This document shows positions 49,129 through 61,309 of a stretch of DNA of 64,000 bases, piece after piece. The notes beneath the pieces were generated by a model. It had not been told where the DNA came from. It did not search any database and was given only the letters and a program-made list of their open reading frames with translations. This stretch comes from Halisarca cf. caerulea (Eukaryota; Porifera; Demospongiae; Chondrillida; Halisarcidae). Both the position numbers and the translations under genes were made by a program. Position 1 is the first letter of the stretch, and each line of letters starts with the position of its first letter. The stretch spans positions 7,023,359-7,087,358 of the forward strand of contig CAUJGJ010000242.1 in assembly GCA_963170055.1 (NCBI GenBank), in the 5' to 3' direction.

Positions 49129-52100
49129 ATGTATCGTAGCCCAGTTTGTGGTAAGTATTTACTCGACTAGCGGGTTAACGTTGTCACGGATTGTGAAATC
49201 GTACGCGTGGCACTGTTACCCTGTGCGTACATCCTTGACTGCAACTCCTGTAACTCCATATCCAGTATTCGATAGTTGTGACATTCATTATTATGATTTA
49301 TAATTATCGTTATGGTTGCCCCTCCCTCTCTATTGCACTATAACTCAAAGCTCATGGAAGATCAAATTGAAAGACATACCTCTTCAGTGGATTGAAATAA
49401 TAATCTGTTTCTGATCATAACACATACACTGCCTCGGCCTTAGCAAATCTTTTCATGCTAGTCCATCCTCGAGTCCATCTTATCTGCAAATGTACACTCT
49501 ATAAACTCTTGTACCCTGATAGTAGTTTACTTAGGAATTTTATGTATTTTTATATATAATATATATTATTATTGTTATGTACTTGATTGCTTAGGAGCCG
49601 TATTGCTAAATCTATGTATGATTATGCATAGTTTATTGCACAAATTATTGTTATTGATGTTGTATTGGTCTTAACTTTTCACTAAAATACATATTGTATC
49701 TTTTCGTGCTAGTCTTTGGAAGCAAGATGGCCAAATCCTACACTGCAATGCCCTACTCAGATGACTACACAGTCCAAAGGGGGTATGTTGTGGTGTTGTT
49801 CATGTTCCGTTTTTAGTTTCTGTCATTGTTATCCTATTCATGCCATTCGTTGTCTTTTGGTACATGAAATCCGGTACAAAATATTGATGCAGTGCTAAAG
49901 TATCCCAAATGAGAATTATCTATGTATGATCGTTCATTGTACTTACAGCTTGGTGCTACTTAAATGATTGCACGTAATACGTACGTAGCACCAGTAATTA
50001 GAAGTAGTCATTTTTATAAAGTAGTCTTTCTGATGTAGTAGCAACATGGTATAGGTGACCTTTCCACCTCTATTTTGTGAAGTGTAAAGCCATTGGATCC
50101 CAAAGTGTTTCATGGAGGTTGTTTTTTTAAGCAATATTTTGTCTCAAAAAGTTGCCATTGTATTGTATGCAATATCAATATTTTATTTGATGGGGGGGGG
50201 GGGGGGGGGAGTGAGGGTTGCTCCCTCAATTCTGGGGCAGTACATACGTATTTCTTATGCACATGGATATGCAGCTTACCCTTCTTGTTTTTCCGAGAAT
50301 GCCTTTTGCCCCTCCCTCGTTCAAGGTCTCATTAAAGCCCTGAATATCCAATTATCTGTATAACCACTCAACCATTTATGTGCATATCATACGAAATGTG
50401 CAGTTTAAGTAGTGTATGTGGCATGTAGGGACATTGGTATGTGTATATCATTCATTACAATTGCATTATTTGATCATTGATTTGTATACACATGTATGTA
50501 TGTATGGTATGATAAGATAGCAGCAGGTTTGTGTATGTGTATTGGATGGTGTGTTGTGCATAACATATGCAAGTATTGCTTGCATGATTTCTTGTTATTT
50601 TGCACATACAAGACCAATGCTTACAGATGTAAGATTTGTGTCCTGAATTAGTCTATTATTTACTGTTTTGGTGTTGCATACTAGTCACTATATTGTTAGT
50701 TTTATCATTTTTTTGTGTCACTCATTGTACAAAATACAAGAAATGAGAAGAGATCACGTCAGACTCTATGGTGCCGTATACGTATGTACAAGCAAGTATC
50801 ATCTTACTTGTGTACATAAATTTGATCTTTACTATTTTGTGAATATGTCAACCATATGATATTTTTCACCTCATCTGTGTAGTCACTGTGTCTAAGCGTA
50901 CAGTCTAAGTTATCTTAAGGGTGTTGTTGAGGTCTGGCACCAGTATCTCCTTCTGTCCTTTTGATGAAGGTTGTACATTCCTGTGATAAACTTGACACTG
51001 CTAGCAAATTTTTGCTTTAGCTTGATGTAGCTATTGTAACAGAATCTTGATAATTTTAATTTTTAAAGTTTAAGGGAATATTTGTCGTGTCAGTCAAGTT
51101 ACAGTTGAATTTGTTTCTACTGTTCTGTATTGCTCATGATAAGTCCACAATGACATGCTTGGTTTGCATGACTCTGTGTGCATTGTTTGAACACTCATTG
51201 ATATCTTACGCATATTGTGCATACTTAGTTCAGTAAAGTATTTTGTTTGAATAATGCTTGGTTTTTCCTTCTTCCATGTAGGCATGTGTCCCCTGTATCA
51301 TCAAGAATGTATCATGAGTATTACAACATGCCTACGGATGTAAGATTTGTGTCCTACATTACGTATTTTGTGTGCTGTAATGTTGTTGCACTAATCACTT
51401 TTTATCATTCTTTTTTATGTCACTAATTCCTAAAAGTTGTGGTTGTGTGATTGTGGTAAAAATCTGTATTTGTTCCAGGAATATATGCGACTTCAGTTGG
51501 AACTAGAAAGGGAACAGAAACGAAGATTGCAAGCTGAGAAAGTAGCAAGAGATCTTACAAGGAAGTTGAGAAGGTACGTAGTAGTTTTTATTCTAGATTA
51601 ATAGCCATATTAGTTTTATATTAATAATATTATTGACTATATGTAGTAAGTGTAGTATGTACTGTGTGTTCACTTTGGTTTCATGTGTACATATCTACAT
51701 ACTGTAAACTGTATACCAGCATGTATGTACATATGTTCGTATACATACAGCATGAATGAGTATTGTACAGATGTATGTACATGTGCATTCAAGTTCTTCA
51801 GATTTGCAAATGCTTTATGAGTTGTGCTATTTCTATGACTTAATATACCACATACATACTTTTTTACAATTTTCTGTGTTGCTTTTGGAGGCATTATTCT
51901 CCGCCAATTATATTTCACTAATTTCCTGCTATTTGCCATGGATTGAGATATTTTCATTATGTGTACGTATATCTCAATTAATTTCCCTAATAAAGTCATA
52001 TGCTTTTTTATTGTCATTTAGACTTGAAGACAAAGACTATGCTGACCGGCAAAATGCGGACAAGTGAGCTCCTACATGTTCTCTGGACTATGTCACGAAG

Positions 52101-53848
52101 CGTATGTGTAACATAAATACTGTGTATTCAATCACCAAGTGTGGGATTCTGTTAATTTTGTTTTAACTGTGCCTCCAGCCTTCACATGCTGTTAAGAGTT
52201 ATGTACCAAGTGTCCTCTAGACAGCAATCCAAAAATATTCCTTATATTTTATCGCTAGTGTAGTATTTTGTATACACAAGACTGTATGAACATAAACCAC
52301 TATTTCTCTTGATGTTTAGTACATAGTTTAGGCTTCATTGGTTACATGTACGTATGCACACACTTATTCCTATATCAAATCATAGGTCTGCCCAGAATAA
52401 AAGATAGGAAATATCTTATGTATTCTCCCTATATCACTCACTCTCATAGTGATGCAGGATCTAGTGTACGTATGTCACTATCCCACATTGTTGTAGAGAA
52501 CTTTGTAAAAACAATTCGAAATGGTAAAAGCATGTTGTCAATTTGTTTTGAAGTACTGAAACAAGGTTTGTAGAAATCCTACATCTGTGGGATGTAAGAA
52601 TTCACACACTGTGCCCAGCAAATCCAAACATGTCAAACTCTATGCCCAGCTCTAGTGTGTCTATCCTATCCCTGTCTAAGCCTGTACTGCACCCCTCCTT
52701 GTTCCAATGCTTTTAGGGTATTGACAACTCCTTACATCCATTTGTCATTTTAAAGGGTTTTTATGTACAGTGGAGTCTCATTGTAGCGAATCTCAGGGAA
52801 CACCAAAAATTCTTCACTATATCAGAAATTGACTATAACCAGTTAGAATATCATAGTAGAACATTAACTGGGTCACATGAAACCATTCATTATATGCAGA
52901 AATTCACTGTACGATTGTTCGTATAATGAGTTTCCACTGTGTTTCTTGCCTGGATTCTTTTTACTTGTGTTGTATGTGTATATAACGTACAAAGTACTAG
53001 CTTCCACTTAGTAGGATGCTGGGTTTTGTGCATTGATGAATTGTATATACTGTACTCACTCCAGCTGCATCCAATCAGGGTGCAACTCTAGATCTGCCTA
53101 ACATGTCTATATAGTCCTAATCCTACTAGTACCAAATATCTAGTCACATCCCTGCCTAGTTCCAGAACTTTTTAAATCCTTACATTTTTTTTCCCCTTTA
53201 AATGGTTTTATACAGAGAGCAGTGGAAACCTTGCTTGATTAGATACCTAACTTGTACTTTGTATGTACGTACACAATGTCATGTACTGTACATATCTGCA
53301 TATTTGTCTTGTGTGCAAGTTGAGAATAGTCACATGTTTTTATACATGTATTTTATATTGAATTGGGTGTATGTGTGATTGTACATCAGTTTACATAGTT
53401 GTCTACCACTAGTATTTTTCATACTTTTGACCCTTTCAATCCATTGTAATTTTATCTTTGATTTCGTAGGTCAAAACAGAAAATACGTGAACTGCAAATG
53501 CTCAGTAGAGATCTCATAGCTCGAAACAAAGTAAGGAATAAAAGAATAATATGGGTGTTTATACGTAGATGTATGCATGTGTGCATTTGTTGTGTTTTAT
53601 GTATCCTAACTACGTATGTACAGTGCTTTTTCCACAATTACGAAAGATCAGTGGGTTTCAATGTTGCAGTATCTATCATGCGTACTCTACCTTTCCCAGT
53701 TTGTCTGGTAGATATGTACAGTCTGTATTAAAGTCAAAAGTTACAGAGCAAGACCATGATAATATTATTATGGCGATCTAATATTGTAGAAGCCTAAGAT
53801 TGTGTATTTAATGTTATGGACCAGTGGGTTGGGTGACGTCAGAATGGT

Positions 53849-53914
<66 letters not shown>

Positions 53915-56650
53915 ATTTAGTATACATAGCCTTCACTGATTTGGTGTTCTCTGGTAAGTGTAACTCACCTGTTTGGTGGGGAGGGAGGTCTTTGGTCAGG
54001 AACCACAAATCTCACCCAACCATTCTATGGTTACAGTATGTGCTACTGTATTTTCTGTCATATTTCCATCATAATATGCAGTACATCCTTCACACATATT
54101 ATGCATCCATATAGAGTATGTAAAGAGAGGCATTTATCCTGTTTGATACTTACTGTAGCTGTGTGTGGGCATTTCCTCATATTGATAACAAATGAATTCA
54201 ATAACTCATGTACGTACTTGATATTTTGCACTGTATTTTGGTTTGTTTGTACTGTATCTCTATTAATTTGTTGATACACTAACTTGAGCTGATCCTTCGT
54301 TTTTCATAGGAGAAGGATGAATACAATAAAAGATTACTATTTGAAAATGAAGCTATTAAGAGGAGCCTTCTTGAAGCTGCATCTGTTAGTCTACATAATA
54401 TTGCTGAAATATGTACTATAGTGCAGTGCACATTGTTGCTTCTTTGTATGTGTTTTTAACATATAGGGGATACCACAAAACCTGGAGCAAGAATTCATGC
54501 AACTTAGGACAGAAAATAAGAAGCTGCAGGTGAGTTGTTTGTACCATGATACTATGATAGAATGCTGGCTACATAGTCAATGTTCCTATGCTAGAATATG
54601 TAGAGTATACTGTAGTTTCTGAATACATTACTTTGTTGTTTGTAGCAAAGAAACCGCAATCTCATGGTACATTTTGAAGAAGAGAGATATCACAGAGATC
54701 ATGAAATTGAAGAGGTATTTTGTAGTTTGGAGTGCTTTTGTGGTGCATATGTACATATTTACATATCTTGAAGCATCCTTCATTACCTTTCCTTTCGGTG
54801 TCTGTATTACAGTTGTTGGGACAACTAATAATCAGTGATCGAAAGCAGCAAGTGAGGGAACCCAGTACTTTATCACTATTAATTATGATATGAATAGAAG
54901 TATTCACAGCCATGATAGATCAAGTTTTCATTTTATTTGTGCATGCATGACAAATTACCTGTATACCTTACCTGTTCCTGTACCTACATACATTGCTGCC
55001 ATTGCTTGTAGATCCTCCTAGCAGAGCTTGACTGGTCACAGCGTCAGTTACAGGAAATGGCTGATTGGATGCAAAGCATGCGGGAGGAAGTTCATGTCAT
55101 GAAACGTGCTCAAGAAGAAGAGGTATGCATAACATTCATTCTATACATTTTTGTTAAAATGAAATATTGACTTGCAATGTTTCTCTGTAGATAAGATCAG
55201 GACTTTTGAGCCCTGCAGTATCAATTACGTCAATCCCAAATTTTGTTCAAAAATTGGAACAGTCCAATCCATTCCAAAAGGCACAAGAATTGCTGGACAT
55301 GATGAAATCACATAATCCTGTGGACCTTGGTGATGGTGCATCAGATATTCATTCATTCAGTACAGAGGAAGTGGCACCAACTGAAACTTGGAGCTTTGCT
55401 GATCCATCAGAACAAGGCAGTGAAAATGGTGAAGTGGCATGGCCTACCTTTGAGGATAGCAAAAATGACCATTCATCATATGTGCAAGTCTCAAGGAATA
55501 TTGAGGTAGATTTATTGAACTAGATTTGTGTATGTACGTATGTATGTTTATTCTTACAAAACTTTAATGCTTAAATGCACTGATTTGCGTGAGGTGTTTG
55601 TATAAATACTTTATCCGTCATTGTGTCAACACTTTCTAGGATCGTTTGGCAGCTGTAGATCACTTGCTTGCCAATGACGAGGATCTTGCTGAAAAAGAAG
55701 CACAGGAAGGGTTTTTAGATTTTCGTCTTTTGCGCCTTCATGATGACCACATGCTGGTGGATGCAGTACGTAAGAATCTTGCTCAGATCAGGCAAAGGAA
55801 GCAGATAAAAACACCTGATCATCGTGTGCGCAAATCTATTGTGGATTTTACATCAAAAGGCTATTATCAGCGTTTTGGTGCCAAAGAAGTAGAAACCCTT
55901 GCGTTCTTTGATTTTTTAAATGACTATGACACCGATTCCTTATCAGATGATTCTGATGAAGCAAGTGGAGCCATTCTCCCATCTTCACCAGCACCTCTAC
56001 TCAATCAATCCATGTGTTCTGATGATGATGAATCTCCTGCAGATGTACTTCGTAGCAGCAATTCGCGTTCTACTGATACTGCCTCCATACCTACAGGCCA
56101 GTCTACTTTGCTTCATCGCAAAGCCCTGACCCCAGACTTTAGTCTGTGGAAAAAGCTTGACCTCAGTGGAGACAAAAAGGCTTACCACAATGGTGACATT
56201 TCTGTTTATGCAACTCCTGGCTTAAGAAAGAAAAGGATTCTTGTGAAGGCTGCTTCTTCTCTTGCAGAGGATACCAAAGTGAAGAAAACGGATAAAAAGG
56301 TATCATCTAGAAGGCCTAAAAGTATGATTTTGATGAATGAGATAGTAAGTCTAGCTAAGACAGAAATTGGGATGAAAGTTGCTAGTGATTTGTGCCAAGA
56401 TGGAAAGTTTGGAAACATGCATCTCTCCAGTACACCAAGTAGTCCCACACAGCCTGAACAAAGAGAGGACAATCAACCTGTAGATCACAAGAATATATCT
56501 GATAGTTCTCCATCCAAAAAATATGTTGTCAACCTTACAACTCGCAAGAAGGGCCACAGCCAGTCACCAAGCAGGAGAATTCACCTCCAACCTAGCCATA
56601 GTGAAGTTTCTAAATTTTTACCTCAAACTGGAACTTCCACTGAACTTTAA
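49129..56650 (+). CDS. Coiled-coil protein, unrecognised
   Basis: Thirteen exons: 49129-49150, 49713-49782, 51282-51339, 51479-51573, 52022-52063, 53470-53530, 54310-54384, 54467-54529, 54646-54714, 54813-54851, 55012-55122, 55191-55505, 55640-56650. All are in phase, giving 676 aa. The first exon gives MYRSPVCV; if it is untranslated, the next in-frame ATG at 49727 starts MAKSYTAMPYSDDY. Residues about 51-235 are charged, heptad-rich coiled coil (LELEREQKRRLQAEK; ELQMLSRDLIARNK; LRTENKKLQQRN). An acidic linker follows, then a well-formed region at about 341-430 with FLDFRLLRLHDDHML and GYYQRFGAKEVETLAFFDFL. The tail is Ser/Lys/Pro-rich and probably disordered. No signal peptide or membrane segment. 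Splicing strongly supports a real gene, but I cannot name the family or a function. Confidence 0.82.
50191..50210. repeat. poly-G run
   Basis: Homopolymer G tract in intron 2 of the coiled-coil gene; assembly length uncertain. Confidence 0.9.
50631..50723 (+). repeat. upstream duplicate of an exon 3 donor region
   Basis: Direct copy of 51332-51425, sharing gatgtaagatttgtgtcct and then ttttatcatt...tttttgtcact-like sequence. The original covers the last codons of exon 3 and its donor. This copy sits in intron 2 and keeps the donor but not the exon body. Confidence 0.75.
52766..52941. mobile_element. MITE, TA-CAGT end type
   Basis: In intron 5 of the coiled-coil gene. The left end is tacagtggagtctcattgta; the right in reverse complement is acagtggaaactcattatac. 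About 175 bp, non-coding. Confidence 0.85.
53852..53912. repeat. (GT)n microsatellite
   Basis: Nearly pure GT array in intron 6 of the coiled-coil gene. Confidence 0.97.
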
Positions 56651-57249
56651 ATTGGAATAATGGACTTTTTATTCCATTACTCTATAGTAAATTGTTCATT
56701 TTGAATGTGCATATCAAATTCTAAAGTGTATATAATGTATTATATGTTTGAACTTTTTAACTTAATCACATGTACATATATAGTGTTGAAATGTAGGACA
56801 TGGGTAATTACACTGCGTGCACGCTAATGTGCAAGTGCACTGCATGCACACATGCATGGAGACTTTATTACATTCAGTACGCATGCATGCACGCACGCAC
56901 ACGCACACATACATATGTACGTAAATATACATGTAGCATATAATATATATATATAATTTTACAATCTCGAGCATGCATGTATAGTACATATTATATTTAT
57001 AGAGCTGCATGTTGCATGTAATTTGCATGCAAAAAATTAATTAAGATCGATGGTTATAGCTACGGCTGATGTCTTTTGTAAACGCATTGCATGTCAAACA
57101 TATAGATGCATCATTTGCTGCACTGATCGAAGCAATGGCCCGGAACATCGCGATGACTTATACCGCACTTCGACCAAGTGCCCAAACTCCCAACTTCAAT
57201 GGGCAGTATGTGGCTTCACACTAGTCCCTTAGTCCAGCGGCTACGCAGG

Positions 57250-57330
57250 TAGTCTCATTCCCAGACCCAATTTCGCTGCCCATGGCTGAGGATAAAATGG
57301 CGGGCAGAAGTTGGGCTGGGAACGAGACTA
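57250..57330. mobile_element. foldback element, relative of the 78-bp copy
   Basis: Left end tagtctcattcccagaccca; the right end in reverse complement is tagtctcgttcccagcccaa. It is 81 bp long and GC-rich, with an internal gccatggc centre and cgggcag arm. The same terminal motif occurs at 32603-32680. No clear target duplication remains. Confidence 0.75.
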
Positions 57331-58159
57331 CTATGTCAAAACTTCTTTTGGTCAACATGCCTTCAGCTTCTCTGGCCTCTCTCTTTGGCGTTCCTTACCA
57401 TCATCACTGCGATCAGCTGAATCTGAAACCACCTTTTCAAGACTTACTCGCACCATGCAACAAACAGGATCACTATTATAATAGTAGTTTGCATGTCCTG
57501 CATGATAAACTGATTTGCCATATTTCTATTTAAATCTTCATTAGACTACTTACCCTTGATCTACTGATACTTTATTTGCATGTCCTTTATTTTAATTCAT
57601 TGCAATTTAATTCACATCAGACTTTTTAATTCATATTTTCTTCCTTTTCTATCCTTTTTATCTCTGTTTTTTTGCTTTTTGTATCTTTTCCTGGGCGCCT
57701 AGAATAGTAGCCATTGGCTAAAGGCACTCCCAGATAAAATAAGCTTACCTAACCTAACCTAACCTACTATAGCCCCGCACCTTTTTCCCGCCCAGCAGGA
57801 GGAAAACTATGGGGCTAGCAGCTAGACTATAAGTAGCCCCTAGCCCTTGAAGGCTGGCTACCAGCTGATATATAGTAATTCTCTTCCTCGTTTTCCTTCT
57901 GTGGGCACTGGCTATTTATATATATATATATATACATGCCATCGATCCACACTGTTCCATGGGACAGTCAGCTCAATCAATGCAAATGTAGCCATTATAA
58001 TTGATGAGGATTTGTCTGATCCACAATGAATTATATTATACAACTAATTCTCCCTCCAGGATACCATGTCACACAGAACATGGACTCCAATTACTCCAAC
58101 TAATATATATGTATATATAATATGTACAAGTTACTAACATACTGGTCTCTTTAATGCAT

Positions 58160-59320
58160 GACATTATCATTATAATTATCATCACTGGTCATAACCAAAA
58201 TGGCCCTTGACCTCAAGCAAGTAGTAAATCATTCTTAGCATGACCGAGTCATACATGCATGACAGAAAGGCAATTAAGTATGCACATAGAACACTTAGAC
58301 ATGGTGAACAAGCAGGGGCAAACAAACAAATAAAAAATTGCAGTATATAATATTGCAAAAGATACTATATGGGTTAAATTGGTGACTGACATAATGTACA
58401 CAATGGGGGACTGCAATGATTATAGATTAATGATCATGGACAAGCTAGGGCTCAGGTTGTATCCCTGTTTACTCTTTTCTCAAAGGGGAAAAAAATCAGA
58501 TATATATGATGTGTCACTTGATTACAAGCGATTGATTTGGAGTAGTATGATTTTGTATTTGTAAGATTTGGGGATGTTCATGGAAGACAATCTATCCCAT
58601 ACTAGTGAGTATATGACACTGCATTGAATGCTTTCTTGAAATCAACAATTAAAGCAGCAATATAACTATAGCTTCTTCTTGTAGAGGTGCTGGTACTCAA
58701 CAAAAGAATGAACAATAAAAATAGTGTCAGTTGTTCTTTTACCTTTCTACCCAATTGTTTGTCGGGGAGCAGGTGCTGATCTTTAATTTAACCCAGGTTT
58801 GAATCCTTTTATATTATGTGTGATTTTTCCAAAACAACTAATAATTAATGAAATTCCATAGTAGTACGTTAGTGGGATCATGTTTATTGACAGATTTATA
58901 GATTGGGTATAGTATGGATTTTGCCCAAGAAGATGGTTAATTGCCTCATGTAAAATTGCATTGAAAATAGTTTTCATGGATCAATACTAACCAAGGTTCT
59001 GATAATAATTGTAGCACTTCAATTTCAACAAATCAGTTCCAGGTGATTTTCCTCCTTTCGGAGTAGCAACTGCAGATTGGATATTTCAGCTAGGTTCTGT
59101 GCAATCATATAATTATTGATTCCTTTGTAGGTCTGGTGTGTAAGAGATCGTTGTATGTAGGTGTGCGTACATGAGCTATTGGCTTCTCCTTTTGAGTTGA
59201 ATAATGAACTGCAGTAATCTTTCCATTGTAATTTGGTTGTGTTATTGTCGATAATTTTGAATTTTATTTTAATCAGATTCCTATAGGTTCCCTCCTAGAT
59301 TTATGACAAATCTCACTGTT
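58160..59320 (-). pseudogene. decayed non-LTR retrotransposon (reverse transcriptase relic)
   Basis: On the minus strand, broken frames give recognisable reverse transcriptase pieces: a GGKSPGTDLL-like N-terminal motif (near 59050), then VDFKKAFNAVSYTH (near 58640), equivalent to the catalytic 'D-x-x-K-A-F-D' motif A. Stops and frameshifts interrupt it throughout. The 58160-58415 end is shared, inverted, with 36290-36545. It is a dead copy of a LINE-type element; the clade cannot be fixed by eye. Confidence 0.65.
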
Positions 59321-59522
59321 CCACTTTGCAATTGCTATATATTATTTTTTTTCTGTTTGATCATTTGTTTCCTTTGTCTTTTGGAATCAAAGTATTTATA
59401 ATTTCTATTTTTTCAATTGTTCAAAAGTACTATAGTGGTATACAACTAAAAGCAAATTACAATGATGAGTGCATGTAGCATGTGAGTCAATCAATATACA
59501 ATAACCTAGAATGGATGCAGTA

Positions 59523-59985
59523 TTAAAGTTCAATCTGGATACAAACTCTAATTTGTTGACATAGTTTCAGATAGGTGAGTGGGTGTTTTTGTGATGCTGC
59601 GAGATCGTTTGGCAACTTCTTCGATAAATCCAATACATATTTGCCAAATGTACCAGCAGATTCAAAGGCAATAATTATTGGTGCAAATCTGTGACAAGAA
59701 ATGAACTCCTGATAGAGCCTACGCCTCTGAGCAATGGGATGATTGGCTAACAGTCCTGTACCAGTAGAGGACGATGGATGTTGGTTGGTGTGAATGAGTC
59801 CCATGCATGCGCGCAGCATGTCACATCCCATGCATATCAGTGCCTTGCCCTTAGCCCAGGGAGTGATGGTCATACCATCCGGCCTTTTACCATCACCACA
59901 ACAGAGACTACGGCTGGGGCTTCAAAGTGGTACAGACATTAGCTGTTGCAAGGGCTCCAATTGCCCTATATTCTAATAATTCAGT
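59523..59985 (-). pseudogene. retroelement ORF fragment, copy 1
   Basis: The minus-strand frame 59523-59873 (116 codons) contains WAKGKALICMGCDML, a GLLAN...AQRRRLYQEF stretch and IIAFESAGTFGKYVLDL, ending LTYLKLCQQIRVCIQ. The pattern 'ET/ES-x-G-x-x-G ... L-x-QRI-x-I-x-I-Q' is one I associate with C-terminal regions of retroelement polyproteins in invertebrates. It is related to copy 2 just upstream on the same strand. Assignment is tentative. Confidence 0.5.
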
Positions 59986-60009
59986 TACACACTACAAGTA
60001 CTAACAATA

Positions 60010-60660
60010 GCTAATTAATGAGTTGAACCTCTGAATGGTGATGCTGATCCTCTGGGTGAGCTTAAAGTAGGATAGAGGATCATGTGTATACTCTCTTCTT
60101 TGACTGTCGAGTGCCTTAAAAAAATCAAGAGCATCATCCCCATAGACACCAGTTGTCTCAGTGGCAATGGGAACCAAAGAGCACATGGTATAGCCAGTTC
60201 AGAGTAGGTGACACGTTTGCTTTTTGTTGCTTGGTTGGCTAGAAGACCAGCTGCAGTATGGCAAATTGGTTGGGGCAACTGTTGTGACATTTAACATCCC
60301 AAGCATGCAAGACATTTGCCTTGGGATCAGGGGATAATGGTGGCCCCAGGACATCTGGGTGACACTTGTGGGGTGAACAGAGGCCACAGGATTCCAAAGT
60401 AGAAGGGATGTGGACAGATGCAAGGCTCTGTTTGATGAGTTGATTGAAGGTTGTGTGTCAAGGAATGCATCCCTTGCTCTTCCGGCAAGACAATCCATGG
60501 AGACCAAGCTCAACTACCACTTCTCCACAAAGTTAAGGAGTGAGGACTGCATAGGGCAACACACTATAGGCATGCACTGCACATACAGCAGTGCGGATGG
60601 TCTCATCATCCATTCAAAGGCCAAGAGATGAGGTGGGGGGGGGAGGGGAATCAACCATGT
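60010..60660 (-). pseudogene. retroelement ORF fragment, copy 2
   Basis: Two overlapping minus-strand frames (CLAGRARDAFLDTQPSINSS... and GLLANQATKSKRVTYSEL..., then PIATETTGVYGDDALDFFKAL and LSYFKLTQRISITIQRFN) are pieces of one protein split by frameshifts. The order matches copy 1, so the two are diverged neighbours from one family. Decayed and non-functional as it stands. Confidence 0.5.
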
Positions 60661-61309
60661 TCCAGACTCTTTCTTTGTGGCAGCAAGTAAGCAAGCAGAG
60701 GATATGGGATCAGAGGAGGCATAGAAGAGATGAAAGACAAGACTGGACTCTGGGTTAGTCCCAGGCACTTTGGTGGGTTGCATCAGTGCCACTGGGAGTT
60801 GATTCACTGTGGTCACACTACCAAGCTTGGAGTGTTTCTAAGTGGAGTGACGACTTGGTGGATGAACCAAATCTCTCCTAGGGAGGATGGTGAGGCTGGT
60901 CAAAAGAAACCTGCAGCAGAAGCTAAATATGTAAACGGAGGGAGTAAGCAAGGTTTCACTTCTGAGACCTAATTTTATGTAAAATTAGTTGGAGCCTTGG
61001 AAGTTATATAAACAGGGCTTTTAGAGTATAGTTGTGTCTTTGTGCACTGTTATGTCCTTATAGTGAATACTTACCACTATAATGGTGCTTTTTCTAGTAG
61101 GTCAAACAGTCCCATTTGACTATTTTACAAGTATATTATTATGTTTTTTGTTCACTAACTCAAGTGTCAGGTTATGTAAAGTTAATCCAGAGTGTTTCCA
61201 GAGTGTGTGAGATGTGAACTATATAAGACGGTAAGATACATTCTGATGTAGTACAGAGTCTATCTATGTTCTGTGTGGTATAGTAATATACCTCATTAGA
61301 GCCTATAGT

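Noticed and set aside
57747..57771. Arthropod-type telomere repeats (cctaa)n
   Set aside because: Only about five units inside an element-rich region. Too short to indicate a telomere; the same goes for the two ttaggg units at 13756.
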